Source: Elusimicrobiaceae bacterium (GTDB lineage: Bacteria > Elusimicrobiota > Elusimicrobia > Elusimicrobiales > Elusimicrobiaceae). Taken from it: DNA of 64,000 nucleotides. Position 1 is the first letter of the stretch; each line of letters begins with the position of its first letter. The notes below the pieces were generated by a model. The model worked only from the letters and a program-made list of their open reading frames with translations, did no database searches and had not been told where the DNA came from. Of the stretch, positions 34,110 through 42,474 are shown in pieces. Both the position numbers and the translations under genes were made by a program. The DNA is taken from the NCBI GenBank assembly GCA_017528825.1, contig JAFXOI010000001.1, positions 1-64,000 of the forward strand, in the 5' to 3' direction.

Positions 34110-35599
34110 GGTCGCATACTCCAACGACCGCGGGTCGGTTTACCTACCGGTTTGTTGCCGGCCAAACATAAACGGAGTACTGTCCCCATTTCTACTTGTG
34201 TGTTTTTGAACTCCAAAGAATCAATAAAACCATCATGACCCGCCCCGCCGGCTAATAAATGATCCGTTACGGCTACGCGGTAAGTGGCATTGGGAGAAAG
34301 CGGTTTATCCCCCACTTGCACCGTGGTAATTTTAGCAATTCCCGCTTGCTGGGTATAATGCACCTTCATACCGGAAATTTGCGCAAAATTATCCGCCACC
34401 GACAACCCTTCTTCCAACGCCTTTTTCAACGCATTTCCTTTAATGGTCAAATAAGTCACATGGTCTGAATAAGGATATACTTTATATAAATCATATTGTG
34501 TCACAACGCCCTCCGGCAATTGATCACGCAGCGAAGAAGCATTAATCACAGCCGCATCTGCTTTGGCCCACTTACGCAAACAATCCGCCGCCCAATTTCC
34601 CAAATCGGATTCTCCATCCAATTTTCCGATTAAGGCTTGTTCTGTTTTTCCTACCGGCCGGCTCATTTGACTGCGGGCCGCACGGCGCAACTCGGCTATT
34701 TGCAGAGCCACTTCCTCATCTTCCCCGAAATCCCGCTTGTATAAAACCACATTTTCAAATTGGCTATAAGCCAACTCACCGTTCTTTTGAAAGAAAAGTT
34801 GAACGCGGCCCACACTGTCCAAACGAGACCCCGGATATACCAGTAAGGTGCGGCCCAATTGCCTTACCTCCGCATCTTCGTGGTTTAGGTCAGAGGTTAC
34901 AAGAATATCTATTCCTTCCACTTCTTCTGCCAATTCGGTAGCCGTTAAAGAGCTCTTTTTCTCTTCTGTGTCCATCGCCGCCAGTGCCACAATGACTTGA
35001 GCTCCCTTTTCCTTGAGTAACTGTATAGTTTTCCTGGCGGTCTCCGCTTCCGGCAGGATTTTCAAACCGCCCAACCGATGTTTTCCTTTGAGTGACTGCG
35101 CGCTCACCAGTCCTATGACCCCGATTTTATAGGAACCTACTTCTTGCAACAACCAAGGTCGTACGCCCTCCGGCACGCGACCGTTAGACAGCACTACATT
35201 GGACAATACAAACGGAGCAGGGGACTCTTTGATAATGGATGCTAAAGATCTCCAACCATATGCTAAATCTTTTTCCGTAAACAGGCGGCCGCTATAAGGG
35301 ATTGCGCGGGCGGCCTGATTGAAATATCCCCCTTGTGAAAGGGTACCCTCCGGCGTTTGCGCAAACCAATTGCCCCCTTCCAACAATAGAAAGGGGGTGG
35401 TTTGTCGGTCTAAAAAAGATTTTAAGATAGAAAGTCCGCCCGTTACTTCGTTGCCATAACGCGGTTCCGGCCGAGACCAAAAAACCCCTTCTATATCTGT
35501 CGTAATAAACAAATTGACTGAAGGTAATTCTTTAGGTGCGCAACCGAAAAAACCGATTCCTGTCACCAATAACAACAAAATACGAACGGCTTGTTTCAT
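34106..35599 (-). CDS. 5'-nucleotidase/UshA-family lipoprotein
   Basis: This 497-residue protein has a lipoprotein signal (lipobox FFGC near residue 20), then a metallophosphoesterase domain in which the usual DTHG motif is replaced by TTDIEGVF. The C-terminal substrate domain includes AVTDHLLAGGAGHDGF. It is the most divergent of three tandem homologs. The first metal motif (D-x-H) appears altered, as the histidine position is occupied by glutamate, so activity may differ. It overlaps the next homolog by ATGA and the dus gene by ATGA. Confidence 0.8.
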   Translation of the reverse strand: MKQAVRILLLLVTGIGFFGCAPKELPSVNLFITTDIEGVFWSRPEPRYGNEVTGGLSILKSFLDRQTTPFLLLEGGNWFAQTPEGTLSQGGYFNQAARAIPYSGRLFTEKDLAYGWRSLASIIKESPAPFVLSNVVLSNGRVPEGVRPWLLQEVGSYKIGVIGLVSAQSLKGKHRLGGLKILPEAETARKTIQLLKEKGAQVIVALAAMDTEEKKSSLTATELAEEVEGIDILVTSDLNHEDAEVRQLGRTLLVYPGSRLDSVGRVQLFFQKNGELAYSQFENVVLYKRDFGEDEEVALQIAELRRAARSQMSRPVGKTEQALIGKLDGESDLGNWAADCLRKWAKADAAVINASSLRDQLPEGVVTQYDLYKVYPYSDHVTYLTIKGNALKKALEEGLSVADNFAQISGMKVHYTQQAGIAKITTVQVGDKPLSPNATYRVAVTDHLLAGGAGHDGFIDSLEFKNTQVEMGTVLRLCLAGNKPVGKPTRGRWSMRP

Positions 35600-37059
35600 T
35601 TCACTTCTACAATACGGCCTGTCGGCAAAGCAATTAACGGAGATTGCGCCGCAATTCCTTCTTCTAATAATGTGCGCAATCCTTTCGTACCAAACGGTTT
35701 TTTGTCTTCCGCTTTGATGCGCTTAAACGGCCAGCCTTCCATATTACCGGCGGCCACATAGTCGTTGGTAGCAAAGGTATAAGTTTTGTGGTTTTCTACC
35801 GGTTGGCCATCCACAAACAATTTCAAATCTTTCACCTTACCGTTTTTGTTCCGATAGGTAATCGTCATACCGGAATAGGTATATAAACTGCGCGGCAACA
35901 ACGTATGCTTGACCAGATATTTCAAGAATTTACCGTCTACGGTCATCATGACAATTTTATTATCAAACGGATTTACATCCACCACATCATGACGTGTAAT
36001 CGTGCCCTTTGGCAAATCTACACGTGTGCCGCCGTTATTTTGGGCAAAAATTTGCACGCCTGTATACGCGCGGCCCAAATCGGCAATAAAGTTATTGAGC
36101 GGGCTATCTTTATGTTGGGGGTTGTCCGAAGAGATAGAAATCGTTTCCGCCGTCTTTCCGATTACTTTGTCCATCCCCGGCTCCATGAGTGACTTTGCAT
36201 AAGCGGCCACTTTGGCGTCCTGCCCCACCTTAGATATCACTAACGGAATTAATTCTGCTTGGGCGGAAACAAATTTGCCGGTTTCATCATCTGTAACCAC
36301 CGTTACTTTATTGACATTTTGCAGATTGCAACCGTCTTCTGCATATAAAGTATCTTTAATTTTTTCGTTGACAAAAATATGTGCATGCCCGCCAAGAACC
36401 AAATTTACACGATCGCTAAATTTGCGGCCGATATCGCCCACATAGGGTTGCACCCCGTGTTTTTGATCATGCAAAGAATCGTGCACAATCACGACCACTA
36501 CATTTGGATGCAAGGCTTCTACTTCTTTTAGGGCTTTTTTCAAGGCTTTTATCGGTTTCAAAAATTTATATTTTTTAAGGCTAGAAGCGGCTGCCCTATT
36601 GGCTAGTCCAATGACTGCAATTTTTACACCGTCCACATCAAAAATTTCATAAGGTTTAACATGCGCCGGATATGTATTGGTTTGCGCGTCTACAAAATTA
36701 GCCGCCAGTACCGGAAAATTTAACGCTTCAAACATGGGGGCAATCGCTGCCTCTTTGAAATCAAATTCATGATTTCCAATGGTAGTAGCTTGATAGCCCA
36801 GTTTATTCATCAATTGTACGCTTTTAATACCTTTGGAACTTTTAGCCTCGGCAGTTCCGTTGGAAAAATCGCCCGAATCTAGTAGCAAATACGGATGCGG
36901 ACCGTTTTTGAGCACATTGGCTAAGGCCGCAAAACCGCCGACGCCATTTTTCGGATAATAATATCCATGGGTATCACTGGTGTGATAAATGACGGTGGTT
37001 TTGGCAAACAAACCGACCGCCGTCAGCAACAAAGCAATCAATAACGATACTCTTTTCAT
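35596..37059 (-). CDS. 5'-nucleotidase/UshA-family periplasmic phosphoesterase, copy 2
   Basis: This 487-residue protein has a signal peptide (VSLLIALLLTAVGLFA). The metallophosphoesterase motifs are intact: YHTSDTHGYYYP, LLLDSGDFSNG, TIGNHEFDF and LGGHAHIF. The C-terminal 5'-nucleotidase domain contains NNFIADLGRAYTGVQ and FATNDYVAAGNMEGW. The protein hydrolyses nucleotides or similar phosphoesters in the periplasm for salvage. It is about half identical by eye to the next homolog upstream. Like its neighbours it has no visible regulator. Confidence 0.9.
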   Translation of the reverse strand: MKRVSLLIALLLTAVGLFAKTTVIYHTSDTHGYYYPKNGVGGFAALANVLKNGPHPYLLLDSGDFSNGTAEAKSSKGIKSVQLMNKLGYQATTIGNHEFDFKEAAIAPMFEALNFPVLAANFVDAQTNTYPAHVKPYEIFDVDGVKIAVIGLANRAAASSLKKYKFLKPIKALKKALKEVEALHPNVVVVIVHDSLHDQKHGVQPYVGDIGRKFSDRVNLVLGGHAHIFVNEKIKDTLYAEDGCNLQNVNKVTVVTDDETGKFVSAQAELIPLVISKVGQDAKVAAYAKSLMEPGMDKVIGKTAETISISSDNPQHKDSPLNNFIADLGRAYTGVQIFAQNNGGTRVDLPKGTITRHDVVDVNPFDNKIVMMTVDGKFLKYLVKHTLLPRSLYTYSGMTITYRNKNGKVKDLKLFVDGQPVENHKTYTFATNDYVAAGNMEGWPFKRIKAEDKKPFGTKGLRTLLEEGIAAQSPLIALPTGRIVEVK

Positions 37060-37130
37060 GGGGGCTCCTTGATCTGTACAGACGTTAAATATATTTTATC
37101 CTAACAAAATTTATGTTGCCTTTCAACGCA

Positions 37131-38588
37131 TTAGGGCAGTTGTATCACACGCCCTGCCGCTGGCACTGAAACAGATTGTTTAGCCAGTGCTTCTTCAATT
37201 AACTGCCACATAGTTATCTGGCCTACTGCTTGTTTATCCGTCGAGTCAATGGACTGAAAATGTTTTCCCCGCGCTAAAAAAGAATTGGTAGCCAGTGTAT
37301 ATTTTTTACGATTTTCTACCGGTTTACCATTGATTAAAATTTTCACTTGTTTGGGTTGATTTTTCTTATTCTTTTTATAGGTTACGGTCAATCCGCTATA
37401 CGCTAGCAAATTGCGAGGTAGCAAAGTTTTTTTGACTAATTGTTTAATAAACCTTCCGTCTACGTTCATGCTGACTAGCGTATCATCAAACGGGAAAAAA
37501 TCTAACAAATCACGCTTGGTAACTGGCCCAGCTGCCAATCCTGTACGCACCCCGCCGACATTGCTGATAAACACATCCGCTTTGGTATAGGACCGCCCGA
37601 TATCGGCTACCCAATCATCCGCCACACTATCTTGGGCCGGAGCAACTGCTTTAGCTGGTAATGGTTGAGCCAGCGTGCCTAATACTTTTTCCAGTCCCGG
37701 TTCACGTAAACTCTCGGCATATTGCTTGATTTTTTTATCTTCACCGGTTTTCGAAATGGTTAAGGGAATTAACTGCGCCTGTATAGAGGTAATTTGGCGG
37801 GTTTTATCATCTACATCAATCGTAATTTTACCTACAGATTTTAAATAATATCCCACTTCATTATATAACACTCCATTGAGCCGCTGATTCGTAAACACTT
37901 TGTGTGCATGCCCACCCAATACAATCTGCACTTTTTGGCCATATTTTCGGGCAATATCCCCCAAGTAAAAAGGACTCTCCGGGCGGTCATCTGCCAACGA
38001 ATCATGTGCCAGCACTACCACGACATCTGCTTGTTTTACCTCAGGCTGTGCCAAGGCCTGCTCCAAGGCATCTAGCGGTTTGGTAAACGTATATTTTTTA
38101 GTGGCTTTGGTAGGGGTGCGGTTAGCAAGCCCTATGACTGCTATTTTGATACCATTGACGGTAAATACTTGATAGGGTTTGACAAAGGCCGGACGTTGAT
38201 AGCTATCCGCTTCAAAAAAATTGGCCGCTAAAATAGAAAATTGAGCCTGTTTTAGCATATTTTCCAACCCGTCATCATAATAAGCAAATTCATGATTGCC
38301 AATGGTGGCCGCCTGATAATGCAGTTTATTCATCAGTTGCACGGCTTTGATTCCTTTGGAATTTTTAGTTTCGGCAGTACCTTCGGCAAAATCGCCGGCA
38401 TCTACCAGCAGATAAGGATTTTTTTCTTGCCGTAGCACCGCGGCTAAGGCCGCAAAACCGCCTTGCCCGTTTTTGGGATAAAAAAACCCGTGTGTATCGC
38501 TGGTGTGATATATCACCGCCGTTTTGGCTGACAGCCCAAAAGCAATAACCATTAAAAACAAACTTAACACTATTTTTTTCATATTCAC
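37131..38588 (-). CDS. 5'-nucleotidase/UshA-family periplasmic phosphoesterase, copy 1
   Basis: This 485-residue paralog of the next gene carries a signal peptide (IVLSLFLMVIAFGLSA), YHTSDTHGFFYP, LLVDAGDFAEG, ATIGNHEFAYY and LGGHAHKVF, so all metal-site motifs are present. The C-terminal domain includes DDWVADIGRSYTKADVF. The 71-base gap to the next homolog has its own ribosome site for that gene. The three-gene array suggests that nucleotide or phosphate scavenging outside the cytoplasm matters to this organism, which also carries deoD and hpt for purine salvage. Confidence 0.9.
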   Translation of the reverse strand: MNMKKIVLSLFLMVIAFGLSAKTAVIYHTSDTHGFFYPKNGQGGFAALAAVLRQEKNPYLLVDAGDFAEGTAETKNSKGIKAVQLMNKLHYQAATIGNHEFAYYDDGLENMLKQAQFSILAANFFEADSYQRPAFVKPYQVFTVNGIKIAVIGLANRTPTKATKKYTFTKPLDALEQALAQPEVKQADVVVVLAHDSLADDRPESPFYLGDIARKYGQKVQIVLGGHAHKVFTNQRLNGVLYNEVGYYLKSVGKITIDVDDKTRQITSIQAQLIPLTISKTGEDKKIKQYAESLREPGLEKVLGTLAQPLPAKAVAPAQDSVADDWVADIGRSYTKADVFISNVGGVRTGLAAGPVTKRDLLDFFPFDDTLVSMNVDGRFIKQLVKKTLLPRNLLAYSGLTVTYKKNKKNQPKQVKILINGKPVENRKKYTLATNSFLARGKHFQSIDSTDKQAVGQITMWQLIEEALAKQSVSVPAAGRVIQLP

Positions 38589-38593
38589 TCATT

Positions 38594-38623
38594 AAAAAGG
38601 GGGACTCTTTTCTCCCCCTTTTT
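38594..38623 (-). terminator. Terminator between nifS and the nucleotidase array
   Basis: The stem AAAAAGGGGGA / TCCCCCTTTTT has a loop of about eight bases. On the minus strand it ends with TTTTTAAT. It ends the nifU-nifS transcript. Confidence 0.82.
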
Positions 38624-39796
38624 TTATTTTTCTGCTAACTTAGCAAATGGCGAAATTTTGCGCAGATTTTCGATAATACCCGGTAATACTTCCACTACCT
38701 TATCCACTTCTTCGCGGGTGGTTTCTTCGGACAAGGAAAAACGCACCGACCCGTGGGCAAATTGGAAATCCACTCCCATCGCGCGCAACACATGCGAGGG
38801 CTCTAAAGAACCCGAAGTACATGCTGAGCCGGAAGAAGCGCAAATGCCATATTCGTTCAAATGCATTAAAATGGCCTCTCCCTCCACATAGCCAAAACTG
38901 ATGTTGACGGTATTGGGTACGCGGTGGTCCGGATCTCCGTTTAACTTGCTGTCGGGAATTTTTTCAAGTAAACTCTTCTGTAAATAATCCCGTAGCGCGG
39001 CCATTTGAGCAATGGCCGGGCCGTCCGCACGTGCTTTGGCCAGTTCGGCGGCCTTACCAAGCCCCACAATATAAGGGATATTTTCGGTGCCGCCGCGACG
39101 GGCTTTTTCTTGGTGTCCGCCCATCATAAATTCCGTAAAACGAGTCCCGCGGCGTACATACAAAGCCCCCACTCCTTTAGGCGCATTAAATTTGTGACCG
39201 GACAAAGACAACATATCAATAGCGGTATTTTTCACATCTAACGGCATTTTGCCGATTACTTGCACGGCATCAGTATGGAACAAAGCTCCGTGCGCTTTGG
39301 CCAGCCGGGCAATTTCGGGGATTGGGAAAAGGGTGCCGGTTTCACTATTGGCCCACATCACAGAGACCAGTGCCGTATCGTCGCGCAAAGCGTTTTTATA
39401 TTGATGCATATCAAAGCGGCCCTGTTTATCTACCCCGATATAATCTACTTGATATCCTTGGCTTTCCAAATAACGGTACGGATGCAAAATGGCCGGATGC
39501 TCTACAGCGGAAGTAATAATATGTTTTTTCTGCGGAAAACTGCGCACCGCGGAAAAAATGGCCGTATTATCACTTTCAGTCGCGCAAGAGGTGAAAATAA
39601 TTTCATCGGCATACGCCGCGCCGACTAAAGCCGCTACTTGTTTGCGGGCCTGCTCCATAGCGTGATGAGATTCTGCCGCCAGCGGATACATAGAGGAAGC
39701 GTTGCCGTATTTTTCCGTAAAATACGGTTTCATCGCTTCAAATACCGCCGGAGCGACCGGCGTAGTGGCATTATTATCCAAATAAATCAGTTTCAT
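38624..39796 (-). CDS. nifS: Cysteine desulfurase
   Basis: This 390-residue class V aminotransferase-fold enzyme releases sulfur from cysteine for Fe-S cluster assembly. It has YLDNNATTPV at the start and HKFNAPKGVGALYVR with the PLP lysine near residue 202. The mobile loop GICASSGSACTSGSLEPSHVL carries the catalytic cysteine near residue 325. This is the NifS/IscS (group I) type. It follows nifU by one base, so the pair forms the Fe-S assembly unit of the organism. Confidence 0.95.
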   Translation of the reverse strand: MKLIYLDNNATTPVAPAVFEAMKPYFTEKYGNASSMYPLAAESHHAMEQARKQVAALVGAAYADEIIFTSCATESDNTAIFSAVRSFPQKKHIITSAVEHPAILHPYRYLESQGYQVDYIGVDKQGRFDMHQYKNALRDDTALVSVMWANSETGTLFPIPEIARLAKAHGALFHTDAVQVIGKMPLDVKNTAIDMLSLSGHKFNAPKGVGALYVRRGTRFTEFMMGGHQEKARRGGTENIPYIVGLGKAAELAKARADGPAIAQMAALRDYLQKSLLEKIPDSKLNGDPDHRVPNTVNISFGYVEGEAILMHLNEYGICASSGSACTSGSLEPSHVLRAMGVDFQFAHGSVRFSLSEETTREEVDKVVEVLPGIIENLRKISPFAKLAEK

Positions 39797-39797
39797 A

Positions 39798-40655
39798 TTA
39801 GGCCTTTTCTACCGTCACCGCAGGATCTAATTTTTCCTGCAAAGTCTTTTCAATAAAACCTTTCAAGGTTACATCTGCGGCTAAACAGCCCTGGCACATA
39901 CCGATCAAACGCACTTTAATCACTAGGCCGGATACGTCCACCAGTTCCACAGAACCACCGTCTTTATTGAGTTGTGGGCGGATGTCTTCTTCCAACACTT
40001 TTTCAATGCGTTTGATTTTTTCCACGATGGTTAAATCAGCAAATTTTTTGTCTGCGTTATCGGCACTGGGTGCGGGCACTGCGCACGAATTGACTTTATC
40101 TAAAATTTTTTGAATATCGCCTTTGCACTTGCCGCAAGCACCGCCGGCTTTGGTATAAAAGGTGACTTCTTCAACCGTCGTCAAATGATTGGTGCGAATG
40201 GCCTTAATAATGGCTTCTTCCGACACATTAAAACAATGGCAAACGATTTTTTCGGCTTCCTGCTCAAATACCACCGGCTTGCCGCCTTGACGATAACTTT
40301 GCACCGCCGCTTCTAGGGCTTCCATTCCCATCACCGAGCAATGCATTTTTTCAGCCGGCAGAGACCCTAACTCATCAGCAATGTCTTGATTGGTTATTTT
40401 GGATGCTTGCTCCAAGGTTTTACCTTTAATCATTTCCGTTAATACAGAAGAAGAGGCAATCGCGCTGGCACAACCAAACGTTTCAAATTTGGCATCTTCA
40501 ATGACTTCTGTTTCTTTATTAATTTTAAGTGTTAATTTTAAAGCGTCCCCACACACCAAACTGCCTACCTGACCGGTAGCGTCGGCATTTTCAATGGCCC
40601 CCACGTTGCGCGGATGGCGGAAATGATCCATTACTTTCTCTGTATAATCCCACAT
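39798..40655 (-). CDS. nifU: NifU Fe-S scaffold protein (three domains)
   Basis: This 285-residue protein has the full NifU layout. The N-terminal IscU-like scaffold has Cys35, Cys62 and Cys106 and ends near residue 123. A middle [2Fe-2S] BFD-like domain has Cys139-x-Cys141 and Cys174-xx-Cys177. The C-terminal Nfu domain has Cys244-xx-Cys247 (GMCQGC). It builds Fe-S clusters on sulfur supplied by NifS. Full-length NifU occurs in nitrogen fixers but also serves as general machinery in several anaerobes; no nif structural genes are in this window. The upstream -10 and AAAGGAG support the start. Confidence 0.95.
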   Translation of the reverse strand: MWDYTEKVMDHFRHPRNVGAIENADATGQVGSLVCGDALKLTLKINKETEVIEDAKFETFGCASAIASSSVLTEMIKGKTLEQASKITNQDIADELGSLPAEKMHCSVMGMEALEAAVQSYRQGGKPVVFEQEAEKIVCHCFNVSEEAIIKAIRTNHLTTVEEVTFYTKAGGACGKCKGDIQKILDKVNSCAVPAPSADNADKKFADLTIVEKIKRIEKVLEEDIRPQLNKDGGSVELVDVSGLVIKVRLIGMCQGCLAADVTLKGFIEKTLQEKLDPAVTVEKA

Positions 40656-40725
40656 AAAAGGCTCCTTTTGTATTCTTCTATATTATAGCATTTCTGAAAA
40701 TTCACTATCCGCACCAAAAATTTAC

Positions 40726-40731
40726 TATAAT
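40726..40731 (+). promoter_or_regulatory. Promoter -10 (TATAAT) for structured RNA copy A and pilin
   Basis: TATAAT lies 65 bases before the first helix of RNA copy A. A second -10-like TACAAT at 40785-40790 sits only six bases before the helix, so the 5' end could be at either place. Confidence 0.45.
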
Positions 40732-40795
40732 GAAAAAAATTATACAGGAGAAATTGAAGTACACGCGCTACAACGCGTAAAAATACAATTTTGAA

Positions 40796-40992
40796 CTGTT
40801 TTTGGAACCGTATGAAGAATACGGCATACTGAAAAGTACAGAGCAACGCCAAAAACAGCCAATTTAGGCACAAAATAAACGGACTAATTACCCGGGTGTT
40901 TTGTGCCGAATGTTTGCCGTTCATTAGAACGGCAAACTACGGCTGTTTTCTACTGGCTTGGTTGCTCTGGCCCGGGAAAACGGCCGTTTTTT
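40796..40992 (+). ncRNA. Structured double-pseudoknot RNA, copy A (upstream of a pilin gene)
   Basis: H1 is CUGUUUUUGG (40796-40805) with CCAAAAACAG (40849-40858), ten pairs. H2 is CCGUAU-GAAGA-AUACGG and H3 is UACU-GAAA-AGUA. Pseudoknot PK1 is CAGAGCAAC (40839-40847) with GUUGCUCUG (40961-40969), nine perfect pairs. H4 is GGCACAAAA (40867-40875) with UUUUGUGCC (40899-40907). Its loop holds CCCGGG, which can pair with CCCGGG at 40971-40976 as PK2. H5 is GUUUGCCGUUC-AUUA-GAACGGCAAAC. H6 is GGCUGUUUUC (40941-40950) with GAAAACGGCC (40976-40985), followed by GUUUUUU. H6 plus the U-run is terminator-like and lies 38 bases before the pilin ATG. Confidence 0.8.
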
Positions 40993-41029
40993 ATGTCGTT
41001 TTCAGGGCCGACCATAAAAAGGAGTAGTT

Positions 41030-41599
41030 ATGAAAAAAGGATTCACCTTAATTGAACTGTTAATAGTTGTGTTAATTATAGGCGTACTGAGCGCCATTGC
41101 CCTGCCGCAATATGAAAAAGCCGTGGAAAAGAGCCGGGCCGCAGAACCCATGACTTTACTTAGTGCTCTAGGTAAAGCCCAAGAAGTATATTATATGGCT
41201 AACGGAACCTATGCAGATACTTTTGATTTATTAGATGTGCAAATACCCAATAATTATCAATCTTCAGACAAGTGTTCTTTATTTAATGATAGTACGGATT
41301 GCGTGGCAAACCAAGACTGGGCTATTGGCTTTTTAGAAGATAAAACTTGGGGATGGACTTTCTTTTTTGCAGTACGTTTGCAGGGAAAGTATGCTGTAAA
41401 AGAAAATAGTGAAAATCAAGCTGTACTACTATATTTATCAAAACGCCCATCTAACACTAGTCAAGCTTTGCCACAACATGAACATACCGTTATGTGTTCA
41501 TCAAATGGAAATTATTGTAAAACTGTACTCGGCGGAAAAGCATTTAGTGGGTGGAGAAATTCAAACAGTGGGGGCTCGCATACAAATCACACCTTATAG
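41030..41599 (+). CDS. Type IV pilin-like protein (downstream of RNA copy A)
   Basis: The 189-residue protein starts MKKGFTLIELLIVVLIIG, a very short basic leader before the prepilin cleavage site. ALPQYEKAVEKSRAAEPMTL then continues the long N-terminal helix. The globular part carries cysteine pairs (KCSLFNDSTDC and VMCSSNGNYCKTVLGG) and a Gly/Ser/His-rich end. GGAG precedes the start. It is preceded only by the structured RNA, so its expression may depend on readthrough of the terminator-like H6. A role as pilus or pseudopilus subunit is inferred. Confidence 0.88.
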   Translation: MKKGFTLIELLIVVLIIGVLSAIALPQYEKAVEKSRAAEPMTLLSALGKAQEVYYMANGTYADTFDLLDVQIPNNYQSSDKCSLFNDSTDCVANQDWAIGFLEDKTWGWTFFFAVRLQGKYAVKENSENQAVLLYLSKRPSNTSQALPQHEHTVMCSSNGNYCKTVLGGKAFSGWRNSNSGGSHTNHTL

Positions 41600-41624
41600 T
41601 TTCTGCATCCATTCTTCCCTTTTT

Positions 41625-41641
41625 GCTAAAATGATAGGGTA
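41625..41641 (+). promoter_or_regulatory. Extended -10 eight bases before the nadK start
   Basis: TGCTAAAAT (TAAAAT at 41627-41632) is followed by GATAGGGT and the ATG at 41641. No normal ribosome site is seen. Confidence 0.5.
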
Positions 41642-42474
41642 TGAGTTTTTCCAATATCCTACTAGTGTGCAATCCCTCGCAATCGCAGGCCGCGAAAACC
41701 GCGGAGCACTTGGCGGATTTTTTGCATACCAAAAAATGCGCGTGCACGATTACCGATGACTATAAAACTATCCCCGGTACGCCCGCGGATTTGTGTATTA
41801 GTTTAGGCGGGGACGGCACCATTTTGCGTTGCGCACGCATTACCGCGCCGCTGCACATTCCCGTACTGCCGATTAATTGCGGCAGCTTGGGTTTTTTGTC
41901 GGCGTGCGAGGCACACGAAGCGGAACTCGTTTTATCCCATATTTTAGACGGAAAATACAACATTCATACGCGCTGGCTTTTGTCGGCCGATATTTTCCGC
42001 GCCGGGCAGCCCGATGTCAAAGGCGCACTGGCCTTTAATGATTGCGTCATTAAAGCCAGCCAGCCGCGTGCCTACACCTTGCAAGCCCAGCGCAACGGAC
42101 AATTTTTCAAACAGTTTTACGGGGATGGTGTGATTATTGCTACGCCGTCGGGCTCTACCGCTTATTCGTTAGCGGCCGGCGGGCCGATTGTAGAGCCGCA
42201 ACTAGATGTATGGACCATTACGTCCATTTGCCCGCATTCGCTAGCTGACCGCGCTTTGCTGCTCAATGCGCAAGCCGAGTTGACTTTCTTTCCGCAATTT
42301 AAGAACCCGGCCGACCGGGCCGCGGTGAGTTTAGACGGTCAAGAAAATTTTATCTTGCAAAATGCAGACCGCGTAGTCTTGCGCCGCGCCACTTGCCAGG
42401 CGCAGTTAATCACTACGGAAAATTTTGACTTTTTCAATCGTCTGCACCAAAAATTAGAATGGGGGACCCGCTAA
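41641..42474 (+). CDS. nadK: NAD kinase
   Basis: This 277-residue protein phosphorylates NAD to NADP. The ATP-site motif is SLGGDGTILRCAR near residue 57, INCGSLGFLS follows near 79, and the NAD-binding region includes GDGVIIATPSGSTAYSLAAGGPI. The start is at 41641, just after a -10 box, which suggests a leaderless mRNA. It overlaps recN by TAATG, a common nadK-recN arrangement in bacteria. Confidence 0.95.
   Translation: MSFSNILLVCNPSQSQAAKTAEHLADFLHTKKCACTITDDYKTIPGTPADLCISLGGDGTILRCARITAPLHIPVLPINCGSLGFLSACEAHEAELVLSHILDGKYNIHTRWLLSADIFRAGQPDVKGALAFNDCVIKASQPRAYTLQAQRNGQFFKQFYGDGVIIATPSGSTAYSLAAGGPIVEPQLDVWTITSICPHSLADRALLLNAQAELTFFPQFKNPADRAAVSLDGQENFILQNADRVVLRRATCQAQLITTENFDFFNRLHQKLEWGTR

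Noticed and set aside
39798-40655. Nitrogen fixation from the NifU/NifS names
   Set aside because: Three-domain NifU with NifS often serves general Fe-S assembly in anaerobes, and no nitrogenase gene is in the window.
40796-40992. tmRNA or RNase P RNA
   Set aside because: Multiple pseudoknots recall tmRNA, but there is no tRNA-like end and no tag reading frame, and three copies within 26 kb do not fit either RNA.
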